DNA from: JAAUTT01 sp038213375
Lineage (GTDB): Bacteria > Bacteroidota > Bacteroidia > Bacteroidales > JAAUTT01
Direction: 5' to 3'
DNA: 64,000 nucleotides
NCBI GenBank assembly: GCA_038213375.1
Contig: JBBQTB010000013.1
Coordinates: 62,001-126,000, forward strand
Shown here piece after piece: positions 17,568-26,308 of the stretch. The translations under genes and the position numbers were made by a program. The first letter of the stretch is position 1. Each line of letters opens with the position of its first letter. Under the pieces are notes generated by a model, which made no database searches, had not been told where the DNA came from, and worked only from the letters and a program-made list of their open reading frames with translations.

Positions 17568-19451
17568 ATGATGTCTTCCACTAATTCTGTAAAAATAGCT
17601 GTTGCTCAATTAGAAGTTATTGCCGGACATCCGGATATAAATGCAAAAAAGGTTCTTCGGGAAATTGAAAATGCAAAAGATGCCGGAGACGATATCATCG
17701 TTTTCCCTGAAATGTCTGTTCCCGGTTATTTGCTTGGTGATGAGTGGGAAAACACCGCATTTGTAAATGATTGTTATTCATATAACGATGAAATAAAAAA
17801 TGCAACTGATAACATTGTGGCTATCTGGGGAAATGTTGATTTGGATGAAACTATGAAAAATGAAGATGGCAGGATTAGAAAATACAACGCAGCCTTTGTT
17901 GCCCAAAACAAAAATTATCAAGGGGCTGGTCGTGTTCATAAAACTTTAATGCCAAAATATCGTGAATTTGACGATGAACGGCATTTTTATTCAGCCAGAA
18001 AAGAAGCTCAAGACAGGTATTTACATATTGAGGAAGTATTTGATCCTTTTGATGTTACTATAAAAGAAACAAGCCACAAACTTGGAGTTATCCTATGTGA
18101 GGACATGTGGAGTGACGATTACACCATAAACCCCATTAATATTCTTTTGAGAAAGGAGGCCGGATTAATTGTAAACCTTTCATGCTCTCCCTGGACTTGG
18201 CGAAAGAATAATAAACGGCATTCTGTAGTGCGAAACAGGATTCAAAACCAACCAGTTTATTTTATCTATGCCAATAATATCGGGATTCAAAATAATGGTA
18301 AAAACATTTTTCTTTTCGATGGCAATTCTACCATTTATAATCCTGATGGCTCACTCCAAAAAGTAGCAAAAGATTATACTGAAGAAACAATCAGGGCAAC
18401 CATATTTGGTGAAAAAATAGAGATAATGCCCAATCCCGATGTAAGTGACGAAAGGGATAAGGAAGAACTGTATAAAGGTCTCGTGTACGGGATTAGGAAA
18501 TTTTTTGACATTTTTCCAAACCGTCGTGTTGTATTAGGACTAAGTGGTGGAATAGATTCAGCTTTGAGCGCAGTGTTACTTGCCGAGGCGTTAGGTTCTG
18601 AGAATGTTTACGCCATTAATATGCCCTCTCAGTTTAATTCCGAAACTACCAAAAGCGCTGCAAAAATTCTGGCACAAAATCTTGGCATTCATTACACCAC
18701 TATACCCATTCAGGCTTCATATGAGAATACAATCATGGATTTGGAATCAGCCATATTTACCCGATTAGATGGTTCGAATGCAACCACAGAGTTAAAACTT
18801 TCAGGTATTAATAAAGAAAATATCCAGGCGAGAGATCGGGGCTCCCGCCTGCTAGCAGGAGTAGCTTCCATTTTAGGGGCTGTATTTGTAAACAATGGCA
18901 ATAAAACCGAAACTGCTTTTGGCTATGCGACTCTGTATGGAGATGTGAATGGGGCTCTTGCTCCCATTGCCGACCTATATAAAATGGAGGTTTATGAATT
19001 GGCTGCATTTATAAACAGTAAAAAAAATGTTATACCGGCCACCATCTTTAATATTCCGGCTTCAGCCGAATTGAGCGCCGATCAGAATATAAACGAAGGA
19101 AAAGGTGACCCCATTTATTATCCATACCATGACAAATTGGTGCGTGCATTTGTCGAGTTCCGCCTCGACCCGGAAGATATCCTTCGCTATTACACCGAAG
19201 GTACATTGGGGCAAGTTCTACATTGCGACCAAGCAATTATTGACAATTATTTTAAAGATAACGCATCCTTTATCGCCGACCTAGAACACAAGTGGAAACT
19301 CTACAAACTTAATTACTTCAAACGTATCCAGGCACCTCCGATTATTGCAGTTAGCAAACGTGCTTTTGGCTTCGATTTACGCGAATCGCAAAACGGGGTG
19401 TATTTTACCAGGGGATATCTACAATTGAAAAACAAAATCTTGCACAAATAA
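17568..19451 (+). CDS. nadE: Glutamine-dependent NAD(+) synthetase
   Basis: A 627-residue two-domain enzyme that amidates nicotinate adenine dinucleotide to NAD. The N-terminal nitrilase-type glutaminase domain has its Glu-Lys-Cys triad at E48 (VFPEMS), K125 or K130 (VHKTLMPK) and C177 (ILCEDMW). The C-terminal synthetase domain begins near 315 with the ATP-pyrophosphatase loop SGGIDS at 326-331. It is the last gene of the operon that starts at nrtR and completes the salvage route apart from NadD, which is not in the window. A second ATG follows the first directly, so the start may be one codon later. Confidence 0.95.
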   Translation: MMSSTNSVKIAVAQLEVIAGHPDINAKKVLREIENAKDAGDDIIVFPEMSVPGYLLGDEWENTAFVNDCYSYNDEIKNATDNIVAIWGNVDLDETMKNEDGRIRKYNAAFVAQNKNYQGAGRVHKTLMPKYREFDDERHFYSARKEAQDRYLHIEEVFDPFDVTIKETSHKLGVILCEDMWSDDYTINPINILLRKEAGLIVNLSCSPWTWRKNNKRHSVVRNRIQNQPVYFIYANNIGIQNNGKNIFLFDGNSTIYNPDGSLQKVAKDYTEETIRATIFGEKIEIMPNPDVSDERDKEELYKGLVYGIRKFFDIFPNRRVVLGLSGGIDSALSAVLLAEALGSENVYAINMPSQFNSETTKSAAKILAQNLGIHYTTIPIQASYENTIMDLESAIFTRLDGSNATTELKLSGINKENIQARDRGSRLLAGVASILGAVFVNNGNKTETAFGYATLYGDVNGALAPIADLYKMEVYELAAFINSKKNVIPATIFNIPASAELSADQNINEGKGDPIYYPYHDKLVRAFVEFRLDPEDILRYYTEGTLGQVLHCDQAIIDNYFKDNASFIADLEHKWKLYKLNYFKRIQAPPIIAVSKRAFGFDLRESQNGVYFTRGYLQLKNKILHK

Positions 19452-19758
19452 CTAACAAATGCTGCCCGCCAAAAACGGGGCAATGCTCCTTACCTCGAAT
19501 TTGGGTAACGTAAGCCTTTGGGAACTTGATTGTGAGTTGGTTACATATATTTTTGAAATCACAGAATCGTGTATCCGTTTTTTCAGCGATAAATTGATAC
19601 GTGATACCTCCTTTAAACAACCTTAAAAAGTAATGTAAAAAATTACCTGATACCACTTTTATTCATTTGTTTGATGTGATAGAAATATCATTTTTCTGTG
19701 ACTTTTCTGTGACAACTTTAAAAGACCTTTGATGGTACAAACCATTAAATGTAAAATT
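19452..19758. repeat. nadE-spondin intergenic region with a tandem 11-bp repeat
   Basis: No gene is visible in these 307 bases. A weak G+C hairpin (19459-19482, CCCG/CGGG core) follows the nadE stop but lacks a T-run. Nearer the next gene, TTTTCTGTGAC is repeated exactly and without spacing at 19692-19702 and 19703-19713, about 46 bp before the start codon. Its position suits an activator or sigma-factor site for the spondin-type gene. No regulator can be assigned. Confidence 0.45.
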
Positions 19759-21078
19759 ATGAATACAAAAATTATTTTTAGTTCATTGTTGTCATCAAGC
19801 CTGATATTGTTTACCCAGTGCGATAAACTGGAGGAGCTAGGTGAAGGGGGTTTTGGAAAGGCAACTTCAGAAAAATTCAAAATTACCATCGAAAACGTAC
19901 AAGCCCCAAAGAAGTATTTTGCTTCGGGAATTTTTAACACCCCGATCGGTGCTTCCAAAGCAGGCCCGGCCACACCAGGGAATAGTTTTGAATTTTCATT
20001 TAACGCCGGAAAAGGCCATAAGCTTTCTTTCGTAACCATGTTTGGCCGCTCTAACGACCTGTTCTTTGCCCCTGATGGTAAAGGTATCGAACTTTACAAC
20101 GGCGATACACCTCTAAGTGGCGAAATCACGTCGATGATCAAACTTTGGGATTCCGGGACTGAAGTAAACGAAGCCCCCGGTATGGGAATGTACCAGGCAA
20201 ATACGCAATCTGCCCCCGACATGGGTCCGGATGAGAGCATTCCTGTTATGGAAATCAGTAAGGTTAACGATGGCTTTACTTACCCATCGGTGGCAAGCAT
20301 CATTAAAGTTTCTATATCAAATGATGGAGGCACCATGTTCACAGTTCGGATAGATGATCTTACAGGTGCTTTTACCCCAGTTTCTCCTGGTGTTTGGTTA
20401 ATACACACCTCTGACAATCCCATTTTTGAACCTGGTCAATTGGATCGTGGTTTAGGTCTGAAGAACATTGCCGAAGATGCCAACCCAACAGCCCTTGGAA
20501 AATACTTGGCTGACAATAGTGGCCTGGTGACACCAATTTCCCCAGGGGTTTGGACAATCACGAAAAAGGGTATGCACCCTATATTTCAAAATAACCAGTT
20601 GGATTACGCGGAAGGCCTTAAATTCATTGCCCAAGGTGGCGATCCCACAACACTTGCAGCCTCTTTAAAAACAAAAAGCGGAATAATTTCAACTGGTGTT
20701 TTTAACATGCCGAAAGGAGCTTCTTCCCCTGGGCCATTAATGCCTGGTGAAAAATATGAATTTACAGTGAAGGCTTCAAAAGGGGATTATTTAAGCTTTG
20801 CCAGTATGTTTGGACAATCAAATGATTTGTTCTTTGCACCTTCGGATATGGGCATTCCTCTATGGATTGACAAACTTCCGACTTTTGGGGACGTGAGCTC
20901 ACAAATTTCCGTCTGGGACGATGGAACCGAAGTGGATGAATATCCGGGAGCCGGAAACCATCAACCTGCACGTGGGCCTGGCGGCATTGTCGAAAGCAAG
21001 AACATTGTGGTCGTGAATGATGGGTTTATGTACCCCACCACCAAAAGTTTGATCAAAGTAACAGTTACTCCACTTTAA
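19759..21078 (+). CDS. Secreted spondin-domain-like protein with internal duplication, putative lipoprotein
   Basis: I start at the ATG at 19759 (MNTKIIF), which gives a 19-residue hydrophobic signal followed by TQC. The Cys at 21 suggests lipidation, but Gln before it is not a standard lipobox residue. The body holds two similar modules at about 45-185 and 320-438, both with GIFN/GVFN, PG, FEF, LSF, MFGxSNDLFFAP, WDxGTEV and NDGFxYP. Between them sit two shorter spondin-type units with SPGVW and PIF...GLK/FIA. Spondin_N domains occur in extracellular matrix proteins and in many bacterial lipoproteins of unknown role. It stands alone between a terminator and the repeat upstream. Confidence 0.75.
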   Translation: MNTKIIFSSLLSSSLILFTQCDKLEELGEGGFGKATSEKFKITIENVQAPKKYFASGIFNTPIGASKAGPATPGNSFEFSFNAGKGHKLSFVTMFGRSNDLFFAPDGKGIELYNGDTPLSGEITSMIKLWDSGTEVNEAPGMGMYQANTQSAPDMGPDESIPVMEISKVNDGFTYPSVASIIKVSISNDGGTMFTVRIDDLTGAFTPVSPGVWLIHTSDNPIFEPGQLDRGLGLKNIAEDANPTALGKYLADNSGLVTPISPGVWTITKKGMHPIFQNNQLDYAEGLKFIAQGGDPTTLAASLKTKSGIISTGVFNMPKGASSPGPLMPGEKYEFTVKASKGDYLSFASMFGQSNDLFFAPSDMGIPLWIDKLPTFGDVSSQISVWDDGTEVDEYPGAGNHQPARGPGGIVESKNIVVVNDGFMYPTTKSLIKVTVTPL

Positions 21079-21164
21079 AAATTCTTCACTTGGTGCCTGT
21101 ATAAAAAGTCTGTTTTAAGCGGCAAACCACTTATCTGCCCAAACGACTTATTATCATCAATTCG

Positions 21165-21200
21165 AAATATAAGCGTAGTTAGAAGGCTACGCTTATATTT
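21165..21200 (+). terminator. Transcription terminator after the spondin-type gene
   Basis: A perfect 14-bp stem (21165-21178 with 21187-21200, core AAGCGTAG/CTACGCTT) with an 8-base loop. It is flanked by A-rich and T-rich sequence and lies 87 bp after the stop codon. The T-rich ends would allow it to work in both directions. Confidence 0.8.
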
Positions 21201-22053
21201 TAAACTTTATCTACAGCAACAGGGATTGGTGGTTAAATCACCACAATGGACACAAGACTTTTGATAAAAGTTCAAAAGACGTAACCAATCTACTATCCGG
21301 TGTTTTCTTTAAAAATCATACCTTTCTGAAATATAATTCTATCTCGGTTATGGATCAGAATTTTGATTCACATTAATATTAATGTATTTATGATCATTTT
21401 GGGGTTTTTAACTGTTTAGATAATCGTCGAGGTACTTTAAAAATAGCACCAAGGAAGTTTGCTCAACATTAATCTAATTCACTCCCACAACCAGCGTCCT
21501 TGTGAAGTATATCATCAATTTTTTTGAAAGTCTGTTCGAACTTTATCTATTATACTATTTTATTAAAAGTCTCAAAAATAACATTTCTGAGTTATCATTT
21601 AGTTGCAAGTCTTTTAAATGCACTAACCTATCTTCGAAGTAGGATGAGGGAAGAAAGGAAGTGTATGGAAGCGTATGGATGAATTGGGGCATGTTTGTCA
21701 AACTTTTGCTTTTTGGGTTGGCACATTTTCTTTTTTCTTTTTCAATCAAGCTGTAAGGTATCACCGGAGAATTTTTTCTTCGGCTTGTTGCCAATAAAGG
21801 CAGTATCCATAAAAGAAATGCGAGTGCCGTCGCTAGTCGTATGAGAAAAGCTGATGAACCCGCTCTTGTAAAGGAATCCATTCAATTAGTCCCTAATTGT
21901 AATGTTAAATTGTGATTGAATTTTTCAACTGCAGTTATTAACGCTCGTTATGTTTCTCTTGATAAATAATCTGTGTCCATATGCAGGTGTCGTTTATTTG
22001 CCTTGTAGCCAACAGTAAAATAAACGAATGAATTATTACCCTCCAAAACAACG
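21201..22053. other. Gene-poor stretch between spondin-type gene and tRNA-Gln
   Basis: About 850 bases without a gene I can support. It contains a perfect 16-bp palindrome (ACATTAATATTAATGT) at 21370-21385. A 108-codon minus-strand frame at 21555-21881 has a hydrophobic start but unnatural composition. A second minus-strand frame in the same place reads about 40 plausible residues (including SDGTRISFMDTAFIG) before a stop, so this may be a decayed gene. No terminal inverted repeats or target duplications were found. Confidence 0.4.
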
Positions 22054-22077
22054 AAAGCCCCGTAAATACGGGGCTTT
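22054..22077 (-). terminator. Terminator of tRNA-Gln
   Basis: Perfect 11-bp stem AAAGCCCCGTA/TACGGGGCTTT with a two-base centre, starting 3 bp after the 3' end of the tRNA on the minus strand. The stem is very G+C rich compared with its surroundings. Confidence 0.8.
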
Positions 22078-22080
22078 ATG

Positions 22081-22151
22081 TTGACCTACTAGGACTCGAA
22101 CCTGGACTAACAGAACCAAAATCTGCTGTGCTGCCATTACACCATAGGTCA
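22081..22151 (-). tRNA. tRNA-Gln (anticodon TTG)
   Basis: On the minus strand the 71-nt sequence folds into a cloverleaf: acceptor TGACCTA/TAGGTCA, D arm with AATGGCAGCAC, anticodon stem GCAGA/TCTGT around the loop TTTTGGT (anticodon TTG, reading CAA), T loop TTCGAGT, discriminator A. The T stem CCAGG/CCTAG has one C-A mismatch at its second pair. CCA is not encoded. A strong terminator follows at once, so it is transcribed alone. Confidence 0.93.
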
Positions 22152-22216
22152 GTACCGTTGCTTTCGAGGTGCAAAAGTATAAAAATTTTCTTTGCGAACT
22201 AATTCTTTATCCATTT

Positions 22217-24307
22217 TTATTCTTCCACCTGTGTAAGACCGTCAATGGTCATCTTCCACCTTTTATTAATCAATTCCCAGCTGTTATTATTTTCAATGTC
22301 ACTGATCAATGGTCGAAGCCCTTTACTTATATATACTTCAGTATTAATAGGGATTCGAAGCGTAACTTTAACATTTTGATCGTTCCACTTTGTATTTTCT
22401 GGAAAGAGGAAGATTGGATCAAGCCACAATATGGTGTCTTTTTGCCCGTACGAATAGCTAATTAATCTGGAAATTGAACTAGCTTCGTCATTACTGGATC
22501 CAGCCGAATTCTTCGAAACATCAACTTTCATATTGTCGTCATCGCTCTTTTTTATATCAAATTCAATGCTTCCGAAACAATATCTCTTTCCATCAACTAT
22601 CAATCGCCCATATTTGTTATGATCCCTAAATCGTTCAATTTGATTTTCGGAAATCGGATAGTGCTCGCTCACCTGAATATTTATTCTTCTTTGTGCGGTT
22701 TTACTAAGGTTCGACATTTGGGAATTGTTAAATCCAACCAATTCAAGACCATTGATAGTCATTTGCCATGTTTTATTCACCATTCTGTCGTCCCAGTATT
22801 CGTTTACATTTTCGATGTTACTAAGAATCATCCTTGTATTTTCGTTCAAATGGACTTTCATACCAACAGGAATGCGAAGTGTAAAGCGTACCTTTTGAAT
22901 TTTCCATTGGTTATCGCTAACCTTATAAACGGGATTAATATTAAGCACTGAGTCAAGCTGAGTATAGGTTACTTTTATAAGTTTAGCCGAATTCAGCGCT
23001 ACACCGCTGCTTATGCCCCGTGCTTCCCTAACTATCTCCAACTCCATTTTATCAGAGCTACTTTTTTCGATATCCAACCGCACAAGTCCATATAATTCGG
23101 TGGTTTTTCCGGTTGATATTACACCGAACATGTTGGAACGATGCAATCTTTCCATTTTATGAATGTCGTTTTCAAATGGATTAGGAGCACTGATATATAG
23201 CGTTTTGAATTTATTATTTTGAAGGTCAACAATCTCTTTCGAAGTATTTTCGTATTTAAAATTCGTTATTTGATCAAAAACAAGCAAAGTACAAGCAACT
23301 ATGGAGATAATCCAAAAAATAGCCATTGATGCCAGAACCAAGCGATCTTTTGCTTTGAATCTAATTATAAGCTTAAGGCCTCCATAAATGAGCCCAGCTA
23401 TTGGTAATAAAACGATGATAAATGCTAAAATTAATAATGCATCGGCACTCGCTGAGTTTGTAAAGTGAGTGAGTAAATCTTTTAGAGACGAAAAACTATT
23501 GTCATCCCAGTTATCAAACATAAAATTGTTGAAATACGAAACTGAAATTATTCCGATAATGAAACCAAGGGACATAACAATTAAAAAGATTCCCAATAAT
23601 ACCCTTAAAATACTCCACAAAAACCTCAGAAAATTACCAAATACATGAAAGAGCTCATTAATAAATCCTCGCAACTTATCGCCAAATGAATTCCCATCCA
23701 TCCGGTTCATATTTTTCTTCACATGCTCAAACTCATCACGAATGGTGCGTTCAATGTTGCTTATATTAACATCTTCGCCTTTCATTTCGAGCTTTTGTGC
23801 TGCTGTTACCGCTCTTGGAACAACAATCCAGAGAATAGGATAGATGATAAGCGAAATACCTCCAGCAAAAATCAACCCAATAAAAATGATTCTGAAAAAA
23901 ACAGGGTCCATATTGAAATATGCGCCTAACCCGGAACAAACACCACCAAGGTAGGAGTTATCACCATCCCGGTATAACCTCCGTGATGGTTTACCTGTAG
24001 GTTCGTATACGGTCTTTTTGCCGGCTTCATAATTCTCCTCTCCTGTTCCGGCAATATCTTCAGGTTTACCCAGAATAAATATAATCTCCGAAACATCATC
24101 GAAATTAATCGATTGCTTAGTTTCGGTTACCCTTGGTTGAAACAATTCTGCGATACGACCTTCAATATCTTCAACAATTTCGGCACTTTCAGGTTTATTC
24201 CCAAAATATCGTTTTAATGTATCAAGATATACTTGCAGTTTATCGTAAGCATCTTCATCAATGTTAAAAATGATTCCACTGATATTTATAATAATTGTCT
24301 TTTTCAT
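22217..24307 (-). CDS. PspC-domain membrane protein with duplicated C-terminal domain
   Basis: A 696-residue inner-membrane protein. Residues 1-90 form a small N-terminal domain shared with the 149-aa protein encoded upstream (both begin MKK-hydrophobic-AG/SGIIFNI or KLFQIEEDA). The PspC domain, RRLYRDGDNSYLGGVCSGLGAYFNMDPVFFR..., is at about 107-170. Further transmembrane helices lie near 230-250, 290-310 and 325-345. The C-terminal 320 residues contain two related units, each ending in LRIP...ENxxxW...W(Q/K)MTI(N/D)GL, so they arose by duplication. PspC proteins act in envelope-stress responses. It is the last gene of a PspC-PadR-PspC operon. Confidence 0.82.
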   Translation of the reverse strand: MKKTIIINISGIIFNIDEDAYDKLQVYLDTLKRYFGNKPESAEIVEDIEGRIAELFQPRVTETKQSINFDDVSEIIFILGKPEDIAGTGEENYEAGKKTVYEPTGKPSRRLYRDGDNSYLGGVCSGLGAYFNMDPVFFRIIFIGLIFAGGISLIIYPILWIVVPRAVTAAQKLEMKGEDVNISNIERTIRDEFEHVKKNMNRMDGNSFGDKLRGFINELFHVFGNFLRFLWSILRVLLGIFLIVMSLGFIIGIISVSYFNNFMFDNWDDNSFSSLKDLLTHFTNSASADALLILAFIIVLLPIAGLIYGGLKLIIRFKAKDRLVLASMAIFWIISIVACTLLVFDQITNFKYENTSKEIVDLQNNKFKTLYISAPNPFENDIHKMERLHRSNMFGVISTGKTTELYGLVRLDIEKSSSDKMELEIVREARGISSGVALNSAKLIKVTYTQLDSVLNINPVYKVSDNQWKIQKVRFTLRIPVGMKVHLNENTRMILSNIENVNEYWDDRMVNKTWQMTINGLELVGFNNSQMSNLSKTAQRRINIQVSEHYPISENQIERFRDHNKYGRLIVDGKRYCFGSIEFDIKKSDDDNMKVDVSKNSAGSSNDEASSISRLISYSYGQKDTILWLDPIFLFPENTKWNDQNVKVTLRIPINTEVYISKGLRPLISDIENNNSWELINKRWKMTIDGLTQVEE

Positions 24308-24333
24308 AGCAAATTATTTAAGCGTTGGTATGT

Positions 24334-24699
24334 TTAAGCGTTTGAAATATTTTGGGCAGCAGTCATTCGTGCTGAACGTAATGAGTTTACCGAAGTAATT
24401 AATTCGTTCCAGGAATTGTCAACTTCGTTTAAAAACTGACGACCTAATTCAGTGATTGTATAATATTTACGAGGAGGTCCCTGATTGGATTCTTCCCAGC
24501 GATAAGAGAGAAGTCCCGAATTTTTTTGCCGTGTAAGCAGTGGATATAAAGTACCCTCAACCACTATCAGTTTAACATCTTTTAATTGATTGATAATATC
24601 GGATGCATACATATCCTTGTGCGCTAAAACAAGCAGGATACAAAACTCTAGTATCCCCTTTCGCATTTGTGCATTTGCATTATCTGTATTCATACTCAT
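24334..24699 (-). CDS. PadR family transcriptional regulator
   Basis: A 121-residue winged-helix repressor. The PadR pattern is clear: MRKGILEFCILLVLAHKDMYASDIINQLKD for the first helices, VEGTLYPLLTRQKNSGLLSYRWEES for the recognition helix and wing, and GPPRKYYTITELGRQFL after it, followed by a C-terminal dimerisation helix. It lies 26 bp before the long pspC gene and 102 bp after the short one, all on the minus strand. Such PadR-PspC operons are common in Bacteroidota. It probably binds the 27-bp palindrome upstream of the first gene. Confidence 0.9.
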   Translation of the reverse strand: MSMNTDNANAQMRKGILEFCILLVLAHKDMYASDIINQLKDVKLIVVEGTLYPLLTRQKNSGLLSYRWEESNQGPPRKYYTITELGRQFLNEVDNSWNELITSVNSLRSARMTAAQNISNA

Positions 24700-24801
24700 T
24701 TGCTTTTAAAATAAAACTTTGTAAAATTGCAGCCCACAATTTTTTCAACTGAGGTGACAACTGAATGCAACCTCAGTAATTATTGCAAGTTGATGAACTA
24801 G

Positions 24802-25251
24802 TTAATTTGACTTTGGAATTACAATCCACATAATGATATACATGAGTAACCCTACGCCAAAACCAAAAAATAGGACAACAAATAGCAATCGAAACAAGAT
24901 CGGATCCATGGTCCAATAATTCCCCATTCCCGAACAAACCCCACCCAATACTTTATCATTCAAATTTCTGGTGAGACGTTGATATGGTGTACGTTCGGAT
25001 TGGCTATTTCCCTGATTTAAATTCAAAAGGTTCTGATCCCTGAGAATTTCATACACCATTTGAAAAGTGATCACTTTTTGTCCCAATTCCATACGGTTTT
25101 GGAAATTTTCTGAAAACATAGCTTCAAGGGATTCGCAACGAACAGGATCTTTCAAGCGCATCCTGCAAAGTGCATCTTCGAGCCTTAAAAAAGCATCTTC
25201 CTCAATTTGGAAAAGTTTTCCGGCTAAATGTATTGTAACAACTTTTTTCAT
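24802..25251 (-). CDS. Short PspC-domain protein
   Basis: A 149-residue protein with an N-terminal domain (1-85) resembling the start of the larger PspC protein downstream, and a C-terminal PspC domain (about 88-147) beginning RLTRNLNDKVLGGVCSGMGNYWTMDP, with one or two membrane helices ending MYIIMWIVIP. It lacks the long C-terminal part of its neighbour, so the two could form a hetero-oligomer. It is the first gene after the promoter and operator at 25288-25332. Confidence 0.85.
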   Translation of the reverse strand: MKKVVTIHLAGKLFQIEEDAFLRLEDALCRMRLKDPVRCESLEAMFSENFQNRMELGQKVITFQMVYEILRDQNLLNLNQGNSQSERTPYQRLTRNLNDKVLGGVCSGMGNYWTMDPILFRLLFVVLFFGFGVGLLMYIIMWIVIPKSN

Positions 25252-25287
25252 ATCATTCGTATTATGTTTTGCTTTGTAAATTCAATA

Positions 25288-25332
25288 CAAAGATATATAA
25301 TATTTTTAGTACTATGTGTTGCATAGTACTAA
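25288..25332 (-). promoter_or_regulatory. Promoter and palindromic operator of the PspC-PadR operon
   Basis: On the minus strand TATCTTTG (25288-25295) is a perfect -7 element, 37 bp before the start codon. Upstream, a perfect inverted repeat with 11-bp arms (TTAGTACTATG at 25306-25316 and its complement at 25322-25332, 5-bp spacer) covers the place where the -33 element should be. The PadR protein of the operon is the likely ligand, giving autorepression (inference). Confidence 0.7.
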
Positions 25333-25356
25333 TTTTATATAATTATTAAAAAATAA

Positions 25357-25388
25357 TTTGAAACCTGCGCATGGTTAATGTATTTTTG
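25357..25388 (+). promoter_or_regulatory. Promoter of the DUF2797 gene
   Basis: TTTG at 25357-25360 and TATTTTTG at 25381-25388 are 20 bp apart, matching the bacteroidotal -33/-7 arrangement. The start codon is 22 bp downstream of the -7 element. The promoter diverges from that of the PspC-PadR operon, whose operator lies 25 bp away. Confidence 0.7.
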
Positions 25389-25409
25389 TTGTATAAAAAA
25401 TGGTAAACT

Positions 25410-26207
25410 ATGGAATACAGAGGTGTGATTTCAAAGATGTTGACAGAGCTTACAAGTCCTGTTCAATATTATCTTCCGGTTAACGATGGTAGCATTAATA
25501 TGAATGAGTTGCTCAATTCTCAAATATCAATTAGTTGGTTGAATGATATTCATTGCCAGAATTGTGGAAAACTCACCAAAACGTCATTTGCCCAAGGGTA
25601 TTGTTATCCCTGTTTTATTTCAATTCCCGAAACCGAAGATTGTGTACTTCGTCCTGAATTATGCAAAGCGCACGAAGGAATCGCACGCGATATCGAGTGG
25701 GCCACCGAACATTGCCTTCAGGATCATTTTGTATATCTTGCACTTTCCAGTGCTCTAAAAGTAGGGGTTACGCGTAGGTCGCAAATTCCAACACGCTGGA
25801 TTGATCAGGGAGCATCCAAGGCAATAAAATTCGCACAGACGCCAAACAGGTATATTGCAGGACTTATTGAGGTAGAACTGAAAAAACATTTAACTGATAA
25901 AACCAACTGGCGACATATGCTGATGAATAAAATTGCTGACGATATCGACCTCAATGGGCAGAAAAAACACATTGCCTCCCTCCTGCCGGTTGAGATTCAA
26001 CAATACATTTGTGTGGATAACACGGTAACTGACATCGAATATCCCAATATTTCTTATCCAATTAAAGTTACCAGCCTGGATTTGGAGAAAACATCTCAAA
26101 TAAGCGGTAAGCTAACCGCAATTAAGGGTCAATATCTTATTTTTGACAACGAAAAAGTGATGAATATCCGTAAATATGGAGGTTATTTGGTGGCGGTAAA
26201 CATATAA
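25410..26207 (+). CDS. DUF2797 family protein
   Basis: A 265-residue soluble protein of a family with no established function. Near residue 50 is a zinc-ribbon-like set, CQNCG...CYPC, followed by further conserved Cys and His residues in CVLRPELCKAHEG and DIEWATEHCLQDHFVYLALSSALKVGVTR. The last block resembles the GIY-YIG-like segment that gave rise to annotations as a possible nuclease-fold protein, but the evidence is weak. It has its own promoter and stands alone. Confidence 0.75.
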   Translation: MEYRGVISKMLTELTSPVQYYLPVNDGSINMNELLNSQISISWLNDIHCQNCGKLTKTSFAQGYCYPCFISIPETEDCVLRPELCKAHEGIARDIEWATEHCLQDHFVYLALSSALKVGVTRRSQIPTRWIDQGASKAIKFAQTPNRYIAGLIEVELKKHLTDKTNWRHMLMNKIADDIDLNGQKKHIASLLPVEIQQYICVDNTVTDIEYPNISYPIKVTSLDLEKTSQISGKLTAIKGQYLIFDNEKVMNIRKYGGYLVAVNI

Positions 26208-26308
26208 TCTTCTAATTCTACTTTTACAAATTGTTAAAAATCATAACTGTCTAAATATTATTATATTGTTCCTAATAAGATAATAAAGTTTGATTAATTT
26301 AGCCTATG

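Noticed and set aside
21555..21881. 108-codon minus-strand frame in the gene desert
   Set aside because: No leader, unnatural residue mix and no conserved motif; a different frame in the same place looks more gene-like but is broken.
22081..22151. Integrated element using tRNA-Gln as attachment site
   Set aside because: No duplicated tRNA end, integrase or phage-like gene was found in the window.
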